Source: Porticoccaceae bacterium (GTDB taxonomy: Bacteria > Pseudomonadota > Gammaproteobacteria > Pseudomonadales > Porticoccaceae). Taken from it: a stretch of DNA of 32,496 bases. Of the stretch, positions 16,368 to 30,568 are shown one piece after another (the first letter of the stretch is position 1; every line of letters starts with the position of its first letter). Made by a program: the position numbers and the translations under genes. Location: positions 1 to 32,496 of the forward strand of contig PABE01000130.1 in assembly GCA_002702725.1 (NCBI GenBank). Reading direction: 5' to 3'. A model generated the notes under the pieces. That model was not told the DNA's origin, did no database searches, and worked only from the letters and a program-made list of their open reading frames with translations.

Positions 16368-17432
16368 CTAGGGGTGAAATGAAGGCGATAGTCGATGCAC
16401 GGCGTCAATAAAACAGGCAACAGTATCTGGGTTGATATCCGGTGTTATGCCGTGCCCGAGGTTGAAAATATGTCCGGCGCCTCGCCCAAAAAGCGATAGT
16501 ATGCGTTCGACTTCGGCCTCCACGACCTCTGGCGCGGCTCGCAGGACTGCCGGATCCATATTGCCTTGAAGGGCGATTCTGCCTCCTACCCGGGCCCTGG
16601 CTCTGGCGATATCAGTGGTCCAGTCCAGGCCTGCGGCATCACAGCCTGACGCGGCAATATCCTCAAGCCATTGCCCTCCCCCCTTGGTGAAAAGGATCAC
16701 AGGCACCGGACGACCGTCCGCTTCCCGGGTCAGGCCGGCAATAATTTTCTCCATGTAACGCAGGGAGAAATGACGATAGGCCTGATCACTCAGCACACCG
16801 CCCCACGTATCAAAGATCTGGACGGCCTGGGCACCCGCTGCGATCTGCGCGTTCAGGTATTCAGTAACCGACAGGGCCAGCTTGTCGAGTAGCCTATGGA
16901 GGCGCTCCGGGTGGTTATAAAGCCACAATTTACTCAACGTGAAGTCGCGGTTACTACCGCCTTCGATCATGTAGGTCGCAAGCGTCCACGGACTTCCGGA
17001 AAACCCGATCAACGGGACGCTATTGTTCAACTCGCGCCGTATTAATGACACGGCATCCGTCACATACGGCAAGTCCCGTGATGTTTCGGTAACGGCAAGC
17101 CGGTCGACGTCGGCATCAGTCTTGAGTGGTTTGCGAAACTTGGGACCCTCCCCCTCCGCAAAATAGAGCCCCAGCCCCATGGCGTCGGGGATGGTCAGAA
17201 TATCCGAAAAAAGGATTGCCGCGTCCAATGCATAGCGGCGCAGGGGCTGAAGTGTCACCTCACAGGCGAGCTCGGTATTCTTGCAAAGGCTCAGAAAATC
17301 GCCCGCCTTCGCCCGGGTGGCGCGATACTCGGGAAGGTATCTCCCGGCCTGACGCATCATCCACACAGGGGTGTATTCAACCGGCTGACGGGCCAGGGCG
17401 CGGAGAAAGGTATCGTTTTTGAGATCGCTCAT
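16368..17432 (-). CDS. hemE: Uroporphyrinogen decarboxylase
   Basis: HemE removes four carboxyl groups from uroporphyrinogen III to give coproporphyrinogen III in haem synthesis. The 354-residue length is normal. The N-terminal signature [16 protein letters not shown] is present, with the active-site arginines, as are [12 protein letters not shown] with the catalytic aspartate, [13 protein letters not shown], and the C-terminal [16 protein letters not shown] 17432 is the only plausible start, because no other ATG, GTG or TTG lies in frame nearby upstream. The leader is unusual: a strong AGGAG is 45 bases from the start and the interval is a 7-bp tandem repeat. gltD lies upstream beyond a terminator, so hemE should have its own promoter; none is convincing by eye. 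Confidence 0.97.
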   Translation of the reverse strand: MSDLKNDTFLRALARQPVEYTPVWMMRQAGRYLPEYRATRAKAGDFLSLCKNTELACEVTLQPLRRYALDAAILFSDILTIPDAMGLGLYFAEGEGPKFRKPLKTDADVDRLAVTETSRDLPYVTDAVSLIRRELNNSVPLIGFSGSPWTLATYMIEGGSNRDFTLSKLWLYNHPERLHRLLDKLALSVTEYLNAQIAAGAQAVQIFDTWGGVLSDQAYRHFSLRYMEKIIAGLTREADGRPVPVILFTKGGGQWLEDIAASGCDAAGLDWTTDIARARARVGGRIALQGNMDPAVLRAAPEVVEAEVERILSLFGRGAGHIFNLGHGITPDINPDTVACFIDAVHRLSPSFHP

Positions 17433-17435
17433 ATT

Positions 17436-17470
17436 GTCTGACGCCTGACGCCTGACGCCTGACGCCTGAC
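17436..17470 (-). repeat. Heptanucleotide tandem repeat in the hemE leader (five units)
   Basis: Read on the + strand there are four identical units of GCCTGAC (17443-17470) preceded by one variant, GTCTGAC (17436-17442). On the coding strand each perfect unit is GTCAGGC, which contains a partial Shine-Dalgarno core (AGG). The array ends 3 bases before the hemE start codon. It lies in frame with hemE for more than 30 codons upstream without a stop, but no start codon is available there, so it should be untranslated leader. Confidence 0.97.
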
Positions 17471-17477
17471 GCTGCTG

Positions 17478-17482
17478 CTCCT
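17478..17482 (-). promoter_or_regulatory. Shine-Dalgarno-like AGGAG displaced from the hemE start
   Basis: AGGAG on the - strand is the best ribosome-binding match upstream of hemE, but it sits 45 bases from the ATG, with the heptamer array between them. Ribosomes may instead use an AGG inside the last perfect repeat unit, about 11 bases from the ATG. Confidence 0.5.
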
Positions 17483-17520
17483 CGTATTTTGTCTTGTATG
17501 CAAAAAGCCCGACTCGCCCT

Positions 17521-17549
17521 AAAAAAGAACACCCCGGGTGAGCGGGGTG
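17521..17549 (-). terminator. Rho-independent terminator of the gltBD operon
   Basis: On the - strand a 7-base-pair perfect stem, CACCCCG / CGGGGTG (17549-17543 and 17536-17530), closes a six-base loop and is followed directly by TTCTTTTTT. It lies about 100 bases after the gltD stop and before hemE. The + strand has no U tract after the hairpin, so the terminator points one way. A second pairing (CCGGGT with ACCCGG at about 17554-17559) overlaps the stem and could compete weakly with it. Confidence 0.92.
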
Positions 17550-17650
17550 GCAACCCGGTTTATTAGTGTGAACAGGCCCTAAATCAATTGGTTACCAACG
17601 ATAACTAACCGCCAGCCGCAACGCGCCTCGATCAGCGGGATAATACGGGT

Positions 17651-23550
<5,900 letters not shown>

Positions 23551-23628
23551 AAAATATATCCAGAAAAAACAGGAGGTTACATTTACTTTTTCGCCAGAAG
23601 AGGTGCCTGCGCTGGCAAAAGGATGGCT

Positions 23629-23657
23629 ATTTTACACTTACCGCCCCGACGGAACAA
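23629..23657 (-). promoter_or_regulatory. Possible gltB promoter
   Basis: On the - strand TTGTTC (23657-23652) and TAAAAT (23634-23629) are separated by 17 bases; the -10 matches the consensus at 5/6 and the -35 at 3/6. Transcription would start about 70 bases before gltB, inside the 195-base gap after aroB. A perfect TTGACA also lies at 23685-23680 but has no good -10 partner. The rest of the gap shows no gene and no convincing terminator for aroB. Confidence 0.4.
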
Positions 23658-23745
23658 ACAGACCCTGCCTGACGCAGCCTGTCAAAAGGCCATCAGCTGA
23701 CGCCGGGGACTAAGCAAAGCAAATTTCAGGCCCAAGAGACAAAGG

Positions 23746-24840
23746 TCACGCAGGGCGGGTGCACGCCGCTACCAGGGTTTCCGACAACAGGCCTTTATCG
23801 TAATCAGCGCTGACAAACGCCGAGCCGATAGACTTGAGCAGGATCAGTCGAACGACCCCCTCCGAAACCTTCTTGTCCAGGGCCATGTGGTGCATGAAGA
23901 GATCGGGCGTCATCTCGGCGGGAACGGCAACAGGCAATCTTGCACGACGCAACAGGTCGCGTAAGCCCGCAACTTCAGATTCATTAAGGTACCCCATCCG
24001 GTGGGAGAGCTCCGCCGCCAACAGCATTCCCACTGCTACGGCCTCGCCGTGTAAAAGGCCCTGGTAACCCTGCGCCGTTTCAATGGCATGGCCAAATGTG
24101 TGGCCAAGATTGAGAATCGCGCGCTTGCCGGCCTCGCGCTCATCGGCACTCACGATCCGGGCCTTGTTAAGACACGACATTTCAACGGCATAGATCACGG
24201 CCTCACGCTCTTTTGCCATGAGACTCGAAAGGTTGCCATCCAGCCACTCATAAAACGCCGGGTCGGATATAAGGCCGTACTTGATAACCTCCGCAACTCC
24301 CGCACTATACTCGCGATCCGGCAACGTCTTGAGAAAGCCGACATCGGCAAGAACCGCCCGGGGCTGATAAAATGCCCCGATCATGTTTTTCCCCAAAGGG
24401 TGGTTTACCCCGGTCTTGCCTCCAACGGAGGAATCTACCTGGGCAAGTAAGGTTGTGGGAATCTGGATGAAATTCACCCCGCGCTGGTAACAAGCGGCTG
24501 CAAAACCGGTCATATCGCCCACAACGCCGCCACCCAGAGCGATAAGGGTCGTTTTTCGACTGTGACGCTTCTCGAGTAATGTCTGGAAAATTCCATTGAC
24601 GGTATCCAGGGTTTTGAATTGTTCGCCGTCGGGAAGAACAATCGTATCGACCCGCTTCCCTGCATCCCTTAGCAGACGCTGAACCTGCTCGAGGTACAAG
24701 GGAGCAACCGTTTCATTGGAAACAATAAGCGTCTCGTCACCGCGAATATGATCAGTGAGTAGATGAGGCTGTGCGAGAAGGGCAGAGCCGATATAGATAG
24801 GGTAGCTGCGCTCCCCGAGGTCTACAGATAGCGTTTTCAT
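23746..24840 (-). CDS. aroB: 3-dehydroquinate synthase
   Basis: AroB cyclises DAHP to 3-dehydroquinate, the second step of the shikimate pathway, using NAD and a divalent metal. The 364-residue length is normal. Visible landmarks are [15 protein letters not shown], the glycine-rich [15 protein letters not shown] (NAD loop), [29 protein letters not shown], the metal-site [11 protein letters not shown] with two histidines, and [10 protein letters not shown]. It lies 38 bases after aroK and is probably in the same transcript as the pil genes. The Shine-Dalgarno sequence is weak. Confidence 0.97.
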   Translation of the reverse strand: MKTLSVDLGERSYPIYIGSALLAQPHLLTDHIRGDETLIVSNETVAPLYLEQVQRLLRDAGKRVDTIVLPDGEQFKTLDTVNGIFQTLLEKRHSRKTTLIALGGGVVGDMTGFAAACYQRGVNFIQIPTTLLAQVDSSVGGKTGVNHPLGKNMIGAFYQPRAVLADVGFLKTLPDREYSAGVAEVIKYGLISDPAFYEWLDGNLSSLMAKEREAVIYAVEMSCLNKARIVSADEREAGKRAILNLGHTFGHAIETAQGYQGLLHGEAVAVGMLLAAELSHRMGYLNESEVAGLRDLLRRARLPVAVPAEMTPDLFMHHMALDKKVSEGVVRLILLKSIGSAFVSADYDKGLLSETLVAACTRPA

Positions 24841-24878
24841 AACCCGACGGAATCGACGAAAACACGAATTTTACCATA

Positions 24879-25403
24879 TCAGCCATTCAGGCCTTCGAGT
24901 TTTTGCAGCAATGCCTCGGTGACGTGCCGGGAACTGCGGTTCCCGACATCAAAGACGAGGTGGGCTGTTTCACGGTAAAGGGGATCCCGGGACTCCTTCA
25001 AGCGTCGAATGACCGCCTTGCGATCAGAGACCTGCAACAAAGGCCTTTTTTTATCCTTCAGTGTCCGCTGGTAGAGTTGCTCCACACTGGCATTGAGAAA
25101 CACCACTACACCGGTGCTTCGAAGCCGCTCGCGATTGGCAGAGTCAAGGACGACACCGCCACCCGTCGACAGGACAATATCAGTCTTCGACGAACAGGTG
25201 TTCAGCAGGTCGGACTCACGCTTCCTGAATCCCTCTTCACCCTCCACATCGAAAATCCACGCGATCGATGCCCCACAACGGGCTTCGATTTCTTCGTCGA
25301 GATCGATGAATTGCTTATTCAGTTTTTGTGCGATAAGACGACCGATGGTCGTCTTGCCGACCCCCATGGGGCCGACAAGATAGAGGTTTTGCCCGGGCTT
25401 CAT
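24879..25403 (-). CDS. aroK: Shikimate kinase
   Basis: AroK phosphorylates shikimate at the 3-hydroxyl using ATP. The 174-residue protein has the P-loop GPMGVGKTTIGR (11-22), the shikimate-binding FIDLDEEIE and FRKRE segments, STGGGVVL, and the lid region with KKRPLL. Its ATG overlaps the pilQ stop (ATGA, 25400-25403), so its translation is coupled to pilQ, and no clear Shine-Dalgarno sequence is seen. The pilQ-aroK-aroB order is conserved in many gammaproteobacteria. Confidence 0.97.
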   Translation of the reverse strand: MKPGQNLYLVGPMGVGKTTIGRLIAQKLNKQFIDLDEEIEARCGASIAWIFDVEGEEGFRKRESDLLNTCSSKTDIVLSTGGGVVLDSANRERLRSTGVVVFLNASVEQLYQRTLKDKKRPLLQVSDRKAVIRRLKESRDPLYRETAHLVFDVGNRSSRHVTEALLQKLEGLNG

Positions 25404-27613
25404 CTGTCGAGCAATTGATCATTTACGATCCTGGGGGTGACGAAAATCAGGATTTCCCGCTTGTCGCTGGAACGGAAATCTTTCCTGAATATCCGTCCGA
25501 CGTAGGGAATGTCGCCCAGCAGCGGGACTTTTTCTTCGTCTTTTATTTCCTGGTACTGGAAGATTCCACCGAGCACAAGCGTCTGACCATCACCAACCAG
25601 CGCCTGGGTCTGGATATCGGTAATATCGAGTACCGGGACGCCGCCGAACACTTCTTCGCCAACATTATTCTGCGAAATAAACAGGTTAAGGATGACCCGA
25701 TTATCCGGTGTAATTTGAGGGGTCACTTCAAGTTTTAACACCGCTTCCCTGAATTCGATACTAGTCGCCCCGCTGGCGGTGGCTTCCTGATAAGCTACCT
25801 CCTGGCCCGATCGAATCACCGCTGTTTGCTTATCGCCAGTCAATACCTTAGGTTGCGAGGCGATTTCGGCGTATCCGGAATTTTCAAGGGCGCTTAACTC
25901 AAGATCAAGATATGCATTGTCAGTAAGCAACTGGAGAGCAATTTTCCCGGCCGGTTGGGCGACCCCAAGGTCTACATTCAACCCATCGAAAATATCGATG
26001 TTGTCATCTGTCGCAGAGTTTTGTATCGCTCCAGTGGGGGTTATCGGAGGAATGGGCTCACCCTGGTCATCCACCGCTTGGACATAAGGAGGTTCGCCCC
26101 TTGGGAATCGGTTCATGGGATTGTAGGGGACGGTGAAATTTTCGATTCCGCCGCCAAACCCGAAGACGTTATCACCCACCTCAGTTGCGCCCTGCGCGCC
26201 CCAGCGAACGCCAAGTTCCTTCCTGAAATCCGATGTAGCGATAACAATCCTTGCTGAAATTTCCACTTGCCTCACCGGAATATCAATCCGTTCAACCAGG
26301 CGGCGAAACTCGGTAATCTTTTCTTCCGTATCCGTCAGAATAATCGTATTGGTCCGCTTATCGACGATCGCCGAGCCCCGATCTGACAATATCGAAGATG
26401 TGGCATTTCGATCTCTATCTTGTCGATCTTCTTCGCGTACATCGAACAATTCGAACAGTTCAGAAGCATCGGCGTAGCGGACCCGAACAAACTCGGTAAT
26501 CAGCGGCGCCAATTCCTGCAGCTGCTTATTCGCCTCGACCTGGAGGCGCTCCCGCTCGGCAATTTCAGCCGCCGGCGCGACGAGCAGGACATTGCCCTCA
26601 AGGCGCTTATCCAGCCCCTTGGCTTTCAGCACGATATCCAGCGCCTGATCCCAGGGTACATTCTCAAGCCTCAGGGTAATACTGCCGGTGACAGTATCGC
26701 TCGCAACAAGGTTCAAATCGGTAAAATCGGCGATTAACTGGAGAACCGAGCGGACCTCGATGTCCTGGAAGTTCAGTGAGAGCTTTTCGCCCACGAACTG
26801 AAACTTGGACTTTCTCTCGGCAAGTTCGACCGGGGTCAGCGGCTTGACGCTGATAACATACTGATCATCGGTCTGATAGGCGAGGTAGTCGAATTCGCCT
26901 GCCGCCTCGATGGTGACAGTCGTCGTCGTACCCTCTGCCTTGGCATCGACCACCTTCACAGGAGTCGCAAAGTCCATGACATCGAGCCGACGATCAAGGG
27001 ACGCCGGCAAGCCGGTGTTAAAGAACTTGGCAATCACGCGATTACCGACCTGACTGACATCGGCACTCACCGACGGATCGGAAAGCGATAGTGTAATCAG
27101 GCCTTCACCGGCTTCGCCGCGGGCAAAGTCGACATTCTCAATGCTTCGGCCACTGGCGCTCGCAATGGAGCCACTCGAGTTATACGCGTCCGGTGCGGAT
27201 GCCTGAGCCGCCATCTGCTGCCCGAACACTCTCAATACGACTTTGTCGCCCTCAACCGATGCCTCGTAGGGTGCAGGGCTATTGAGGTTCAGAATCAGAC
27301 GGGTTTTGTCATCCGATGAAACCACAACGGCACTTTTGGCATTCTCGTAGGCGAGCGGGAACTTTTTCTTGTCGAGCGCGCTGTCAACACCGGCAAAATC
27401 CAGCACGATTCTTGAGGGAGACTCGATGGTATAGGAGGCCGGCTCGGGCGCCGCTTCGGAGAAATCCAGCTCAATCTCAAATTCGTTACCCGGCAAGGAA
27501 CTGAACCGGATGTCATCCAGGGTCATGCCCTGCGCCGTAAGTGCGACCCAGAAAGCCAGGCTGCCGATAACGGTGCGCATAGCGGTGTTCTTACGCATCC
27601 TGAACTTATTCAT
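25400..27613 (-). CDS. pilQ: Type IV pilus secretin PilQ
   Basis: PilQ forms the outer-membrane channel through which the type IV pilus passes. The protein is 737 residues from ATG 27613. This start is chosen because GGGGAG lies about 6 bases upstream and the product then begins with a signal peptide (basic start, then VIGSLAFWVALTAQG); an in-frame start at 27682 would overlap pilP. Two AMIN-like peptidoglycan-binding regions lie in the first third. A secretin N-terminal/STN domain follows (NFQDIEVRSVLQLIADFTDLN). The secretin domain is at the C-terminus, with VPLLGDIPYVGRIFR and ILIFVTPRIV. An acidic, proline-rich loop (about residues 510-560) interrupts the secretin region. It overlaps aroK by four bases. 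Confidence 0.96.
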   Translation of the reverse strand: MNKFRMRKNTAMRTVIGSLAFWVALTAQGMTLDDIRFSSLPGNEFEIELDFSEAAPEPASYTIESPSRIVLDFAGVDSALDKKKFPLAYENAKSAVVVSSDDKTRLILNLNSPAPYEASVEGDKVVLRVFGQQMAAQASAPDAYNSSGSIASASGRSIENVDFARGEAGEGLITLSLSDPSVSADVSQVGNRVIAKFFNTGLPASLDRRLDVMDFATPVKVVDAKAEGTTTTVTIEAAGEFDYLAYQTDDQYVISVKPLTPVELAERKSKFQFVGEKLSLNFQDIEVRSVLQLIADFTDLNLVASDTVTGSITLRLENVPWDQALDIVLKAKGLDKRLEGNVLLVAPAAEIAERERLQVEANKQLQELAPLITEFVRVRYADASELFELFDVREEDRQDRDRNATSSILSDRGSAIVDKRTNTIILTDTEEKITEFRRLVERIDIPVRQVEISARIVIATSDFRKELGVRWGAQGATEVGDNVFGFGGGIENFTVPYNPMNRFPRGEPPYVQAVDDQGEPIPPITPTGAIQNSATDDNIDIFDGLNVDLGVAQPAGKIALQLLTDNAYLDLELSALENSGYAEIASQPKVLTGDKQTAVIRSGQEVAYQEATASGATSIEFREAVLKLEVTPQITPDNRVILNLFISQNNVGEEVFGGVPVLDITDIQTQALVGDGQTLVLGGIFQYQEIKDEEKVPLLGDIPYVGRIFRKDFRSSDKREILIFVTPRIVNDQLLDR

Positions 27614-27639
27614 AGCGTGCTCCCCGATTCTTTTCACAC

Positions 27640-28170
27640 TTATTTCTCCCTCAACGCCAACGTCCTGGGCCTCTCTACCCAACCCTGTTTTCCGTCCGGC
27701 ACTATCTCAACTACTTCTATCTGTCCCTGATCCAGACCCACAATTTTACCGTGGTTTTTTCCCAGGTAATTACCTACGGTGACCCGATGTATGCCGCCGG
27801 CGCCGTCGTCCACCAGGGCCCACATGACGCCGTCCTTATTCATGGTGCCAACCATGGAAAGCGCCGAAAAATTAACCGTTTCCAGGAATTCTTTAGGGCG
27901 TGCCTCATCTGGCGCTACCGCTTCTCGACCGTAGCTGCCGTCCGGCAATGATTGGAGGAGAGGAGGCTCAAAAGGACTCCGAAGGGCAAGGGCGCTGTAT
28001 TTGTAGGTCTGGTACGGCTTGAAAGTGGGTATCGGCTCGATCTCACCGGCCGGCCTGGCCTTGACTTGCGCCATATAGTCCTGCAGGTCCTGGTGTGTCG
28101 CATCCCCACAGCCAGCCAGCAGCAGAGCAACGCCCGTATAAAAAACAACGCCAGCCTTTCTCATCGCCAT
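27640..28170 (-). CDS. pilP: Type IV pilus inner-membrane lipoprotein PilP
   Basis: PilP links the PilMNO inner-membrane complex to the PilQ secretin. The 176-residue protein has a lipoprotein signal peptide with lipobox LLLAGC, acylated at Cys21. A flexible region rich in proline and charge (about 40-90) includes PTFKPYQTYKYSAL and RSPFEPP. A C-terminal beta domain follows, with VGTMNKDGVMWALV and VTVGNYLGKNHGKI. Length is typical. It starts 3 bases after pilO and ends 26 bases before pilQ. Confidence 0.95.
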   Translation of the reverse strand: MAMRKAGVVFYTGVALLLAGCGDATHQDLQDYMAQVKARPAGEIEPIPTFKPYQTYKYSALALRSPFEPPLLQSLPDGSYGREAVAPDEARPKEFLETVNFSALSMVGTMNKDGVMWALVDDGAGGIHRVTVGNYLGKNHGKIVGLDQGQIEVVEIVPDGKQGWVERPRTLALREK

Positions 28171-28173
28171 ACC

Positions 28174-28785
28174 TTATTCTCCCTCGCCCTTGTAGCGGTA
28201 TGTCTTGGCTGTTATTTCAAACAGTAATGGCCGCCCTTCTTCCCCGGCAACGATAGAGTAGTCGTGGAGCGTCACAATACGGGGCAGGCCGGCGATGCCG
28301 CTGACAAAGGTTCCAAAGTCATGATATCCACCTAAAGTGGCAATCTTGATCGGCAACTCGACGTAGAAATCAGACGGAATTTCCGGCTCTAAGGTTATGC
28401 TCTGGATATCCAGACTGCTGCCATAACCAATCTCGGTGATGTCCTCGAGGAGTCCAGGCACCTCTGTATCGCTGGGCAACTGGGAAAGAAGCGCGCCAAA
28501 GGACTTCTCCACCTCAGTGACCTGAGCGCGATAGGCATCCAGATTGGCGGCCTCAAAGGCCTTGCCTTCAAAGGTCTTTTTGAGTGAGACCTCTTTCTGC
28601 CGCAGAGAATCCAGTTCCGCTTTCTTGTTACTGATATGAAAGTAGTACCCGGCACCCAGGACTGCGACAAACACCACCACCAGCACAATGATTCGCACCG
28701 GGAGGGGCCAAACGCCGATGGAATTAAATTCCAGCTCGGCGATATCAAGCTCTTTCAACTGGGTAAGTAGGCTGTCACTGGCCAT
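28174..28785 (-). CDS. pilO: Type IV pilus assembly protein PilO
   Basis: PilO pairs with PilN in the inner membrane to align the pilus motor with the secretin. The 203-residue protein has a short cytoplasmic N-terminus, one membrane helix (about 28-50, VRIIVLVVVFVAVLGAGYYF), a periplasmic coiled-coil stretch (about 51-100) and a C-terminal ferredoxin-like domain (LEDITEIGYGSSLDIQSITL onward). Its start lies 11 bases inside pilN, indicating coupled translation. Confidence 0.95.
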   Translation of the reverse strand: MASDSLLTQLKELDIAELEFNSIGVWPLPVRIIVLVVVFVAVLGAGYYFHISNKKAELDSLRQKEVSLKKTFEGKAFEAANLDAYRAQVTEVEKSFGALLSQLPSDTEVPGLLEDITEIGYGSSLDIQSITLEPEIPSDFYVELPIKIATLGGYHDFGTFVSGIAGLPRIVTLHDYSIVAGEEGRPLLFEITAKTYRYKGEGE

Positions 28786-29365
28786 CGCTAGACTCCCCTG
28801 CGACGTCTGCAGACGCCGGCTCCGCCGGATCGGTGATCTTCACCCGCATTTCAAATCGATTACCCTGCTCGCCGAGATGTTCGTCTGCTTCCACTTTGGT
28901 GAGATTTGGCGAGGTGAACTTGAAAGAATCGTCGAGGCTGCGCATCAGCGCTGATACACGATTATTGGATTCAGCGTAACCGGTCAAGGCAATGCTGTCC
29001 TTGGCCCGCTTAAGCTCGGTAAAAAACACACCGTCCGGGGTCTTGACTGTGAGCTCGTCAAAGACCTTCACAACATCCGGCCGATTGGTCTGAAGCTGCT
29101 GAATCACCTCCATGCGCTCCAGCATTTTCAGTTTCTTTTCTTTAAGCTCGGCGATCTCTTTCACCTGAATTTCCAGGGCAGCGATTTCCCGATTGAGCAA
29201 TTCATTGCGACTGCTCTGATTATCGATTCTCGCGGAGATCACCTGGGACCACAAAAACGTTGCTATCGCCCCTAACACGAGCACGACAGCCGTCACTTCG
29301 AAAAACTCGCGCTTTTTCGCCTGCCGATATTCTTCCCGCCAGGGCAATAAGTTGATTCTAGGCAT
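28775..29365 (-). CDS. pilN: Type IV pilus assembly protein PilN
   Basis: PilN is a bitopic inner-membrane protein whose cytoplasmic N-terminus docks into PilM. The conserved docking motif INLLPWREEY is at residues 4-13. One helix follows (about 22-43), then a charged periplasmic coiled coil (about 45-95) and a small alpha/beta domain. The 196-residue length is usual. It starts 2 bases after the pilM stop and overlaps pilO by 11 bases. Confidence 0.95.
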   Translation of the reverse strand: MPRINLLPWREEYRQAKKREFFEVTAVVLVLGAIATFLWSQVISARIDNQSSRNELLNREIAALEIQVKEIAELKEKKLKMLERMEVIQQLQTNRPDVVKVFDELTVKTPDGVFFTELKRAKDSIALTGYAESNNRVSALMRSLDDSFKFTSPNLTKVEADEHLGEQGNRFEMRVKITDPAEPASADVAGESSDGQ

Positions 29366-29367
29366 GA

Positions 29368-30435
29368 TCAGTCGAAGCTCCTCATTGCAAGGCCAACCGC
29401 AATCAGCATTGCCGGCGCGTCGTTAGCAAGGGAAATCGCATCGACCTTGTTTGACAAGGTCATCTGTGAAAAGGGATTGGCAACCACCGTCGACAAACCC
29501 AGCTTCTCCTGAACCTCCTCCTTCAAACCCGCCATTGCCGCAACACCGCCGGCCAGAATCAACTGATCGACGTAGTTGTACTGACTGGACGAGAAGAAAA
29601 ACTGAAGCGAGCGTGAAATTTGCTGGAGAAGGGCTTCTTTGAAGGGCTGGAGAATCTCAAGGTCGTAGTCTTCGGGAAGACCACCTTCCTTCTTGGCGCG
29701 CCCGGCATCCTGGAACGACAGTCCGTAGCGGCGCTGGATCTCCTCCGTAACCTGTTTACCCCCGAACAACTGCTCCCGTGTATAAACGGTTTTGCCGTCG
29801 ACCAGGACACTGAGTGTCAGCATGGTGGAACCGATATCGGCAATGGCAACCACCTGATCGGAGAGATCTTCAAACTGATGACTGATGAGCTGAAACGCCC
29901 TCTCGACCGCAAACACCTCGACATCGACAATCTTCGGGTTCAGCCCCGCGAGCTCCAGTGCTTCCTGGCGCGCTTCAACGTTTTCCTGCCGACAGGCCGC
30001 GAGCAGTACGTCGACCTGCCCGGGATTGACTTCCGATGGGCCCAGTACCTCGAAGTCCAGTGCAACCTCTTCCAGCGGGTAGGGAATATACTGATCCGCC
30101 TCGAGCGCGATCTGCGCTTCCATCGCCTGGTCACTCAGACCGGACGGCATATCGATCATTTTGGTAATGACGGCCGAGCCCGCTACAGCGGCGGCAACAT
30201 CCCTGGTCTTTGGCTTGGCCTGGGCAATGACTTTCTTTATTGTCTCCGCCAACGCTTCGGCATCGTTAATATTCTTTTCAACGACGGTATTGGGCGGTAA
30301 AGGCCGAACCACGTAACTTTCAACACGATAGCGGCCCCCTGACTGACTCAATTCAATCAACTTGACCGCAGATGACGTGATGTCGAGCCCCAAAACGGGC
30401 TTATGTCCGGCCCTCAGAAAACGTAGTATTTCCAT
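29368..30435 (-). CDS. pilM: Type IV pilus assembly ATPase-like protein PilM
   Basis: PilM is an actin-like (FtsA-type) cytoplasmic protein that binds ATP and the PilN N-terminus. The 355-residue protein has the family's LGLDITSSAVKLIEL opening (about 16-30), a central IADIGSTMLTLSVL phosphate-binding segment and LILAGGVAAMAGLKEEV near the C-terminus. ATG 30435 is chosen because the product then begins MEILRF close to the family start; an in-frame ATG at 30516 would add 27 residues lying in the divergent promoter region. The Shine-Dalgarno sequence (GGGAA) is only moderate. It is the first gene of the pil operon, divergent from mrcA. Confidence 0.95.
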   Translation of the reverse strand: MEILRFLRAGHKPVLGLDITSSAVKLIELSQSGGRYRVESYVVRPLPPNTVVEKNINDAEALAETIKKVIAQAKPKTRDVAAAVAGSAVITKMIDMPSGLSDQAMEAQIALEADQYIPYPLEEVALDFEVLGPSEVNPGQVDVLLAACRQENVEARQEALELAGLNPKIVDVEVFAVERAFQLISHQFEDLSDQVVAIADIGSTMLTLSVLVDGKTVYTREQLFGGKQVTEEIQRRYGLSFQDAGRAKKEGGLPEDYDLEILQPFKEALLQQISRSLQFFFSSSQYNYVDQLILAGGVAAMAGLKEEVQEKLGLSTVVANPFSQMTLSNKVDAISLANDAPAMLIAVGLAMRSFD

Positions 30436-30534
30436 TTTGTTTTCTATTTCCCACTGTTGTGAGCAGCTTATTAGAAACCACTTTAACTTAGACTGGCTAC
30501 TTTGCAAACAATACAATGGCTATTTTTTTACCAG

Positions 30535-30540
30535 TATAAT
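30535..30540 (+). promoter_or_regulatory. Likely -10 element for mrcA
   Basis: A perfect TATAAT lies 28 bases upstream of the mrcA ATG in the AT-rich 133-base gap between pilM and mrcA. The -35 at 17-base spacing is poor (TACAAT, 30512-30517), so an activator or another spacing may matter. The pilM promoter must lie in the same gap on the other strand; no clear hexamer pair is visible there. Confidence 0.5.
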
Positions 30541-30568
30541 GCCGCTTCAAATTGGTTTCGGTTAGTCA

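Noticed and set aside
23623-23700. Small + strand frame of 25 codons upstream of gltB, with AAAGG nearby and AGGAGG further upstream
   Set aside because: The spacing to AAAGG is too short and AGGAGG is about 47 bases away; the composition is unremarkable and it overlaps the predicted gltB promoter.
23661-23745. Terminator after aroB
   Set aside because: Only a four-base stem and short T runs are present, not enough for a rho-independent terminator.
27614-27682. Upstream in-frame start for pilQ adding 23 residues
   Set aside because: It would overlap pilP and hide the signal peptide; the downstream ATG has a good ribosome binding site.
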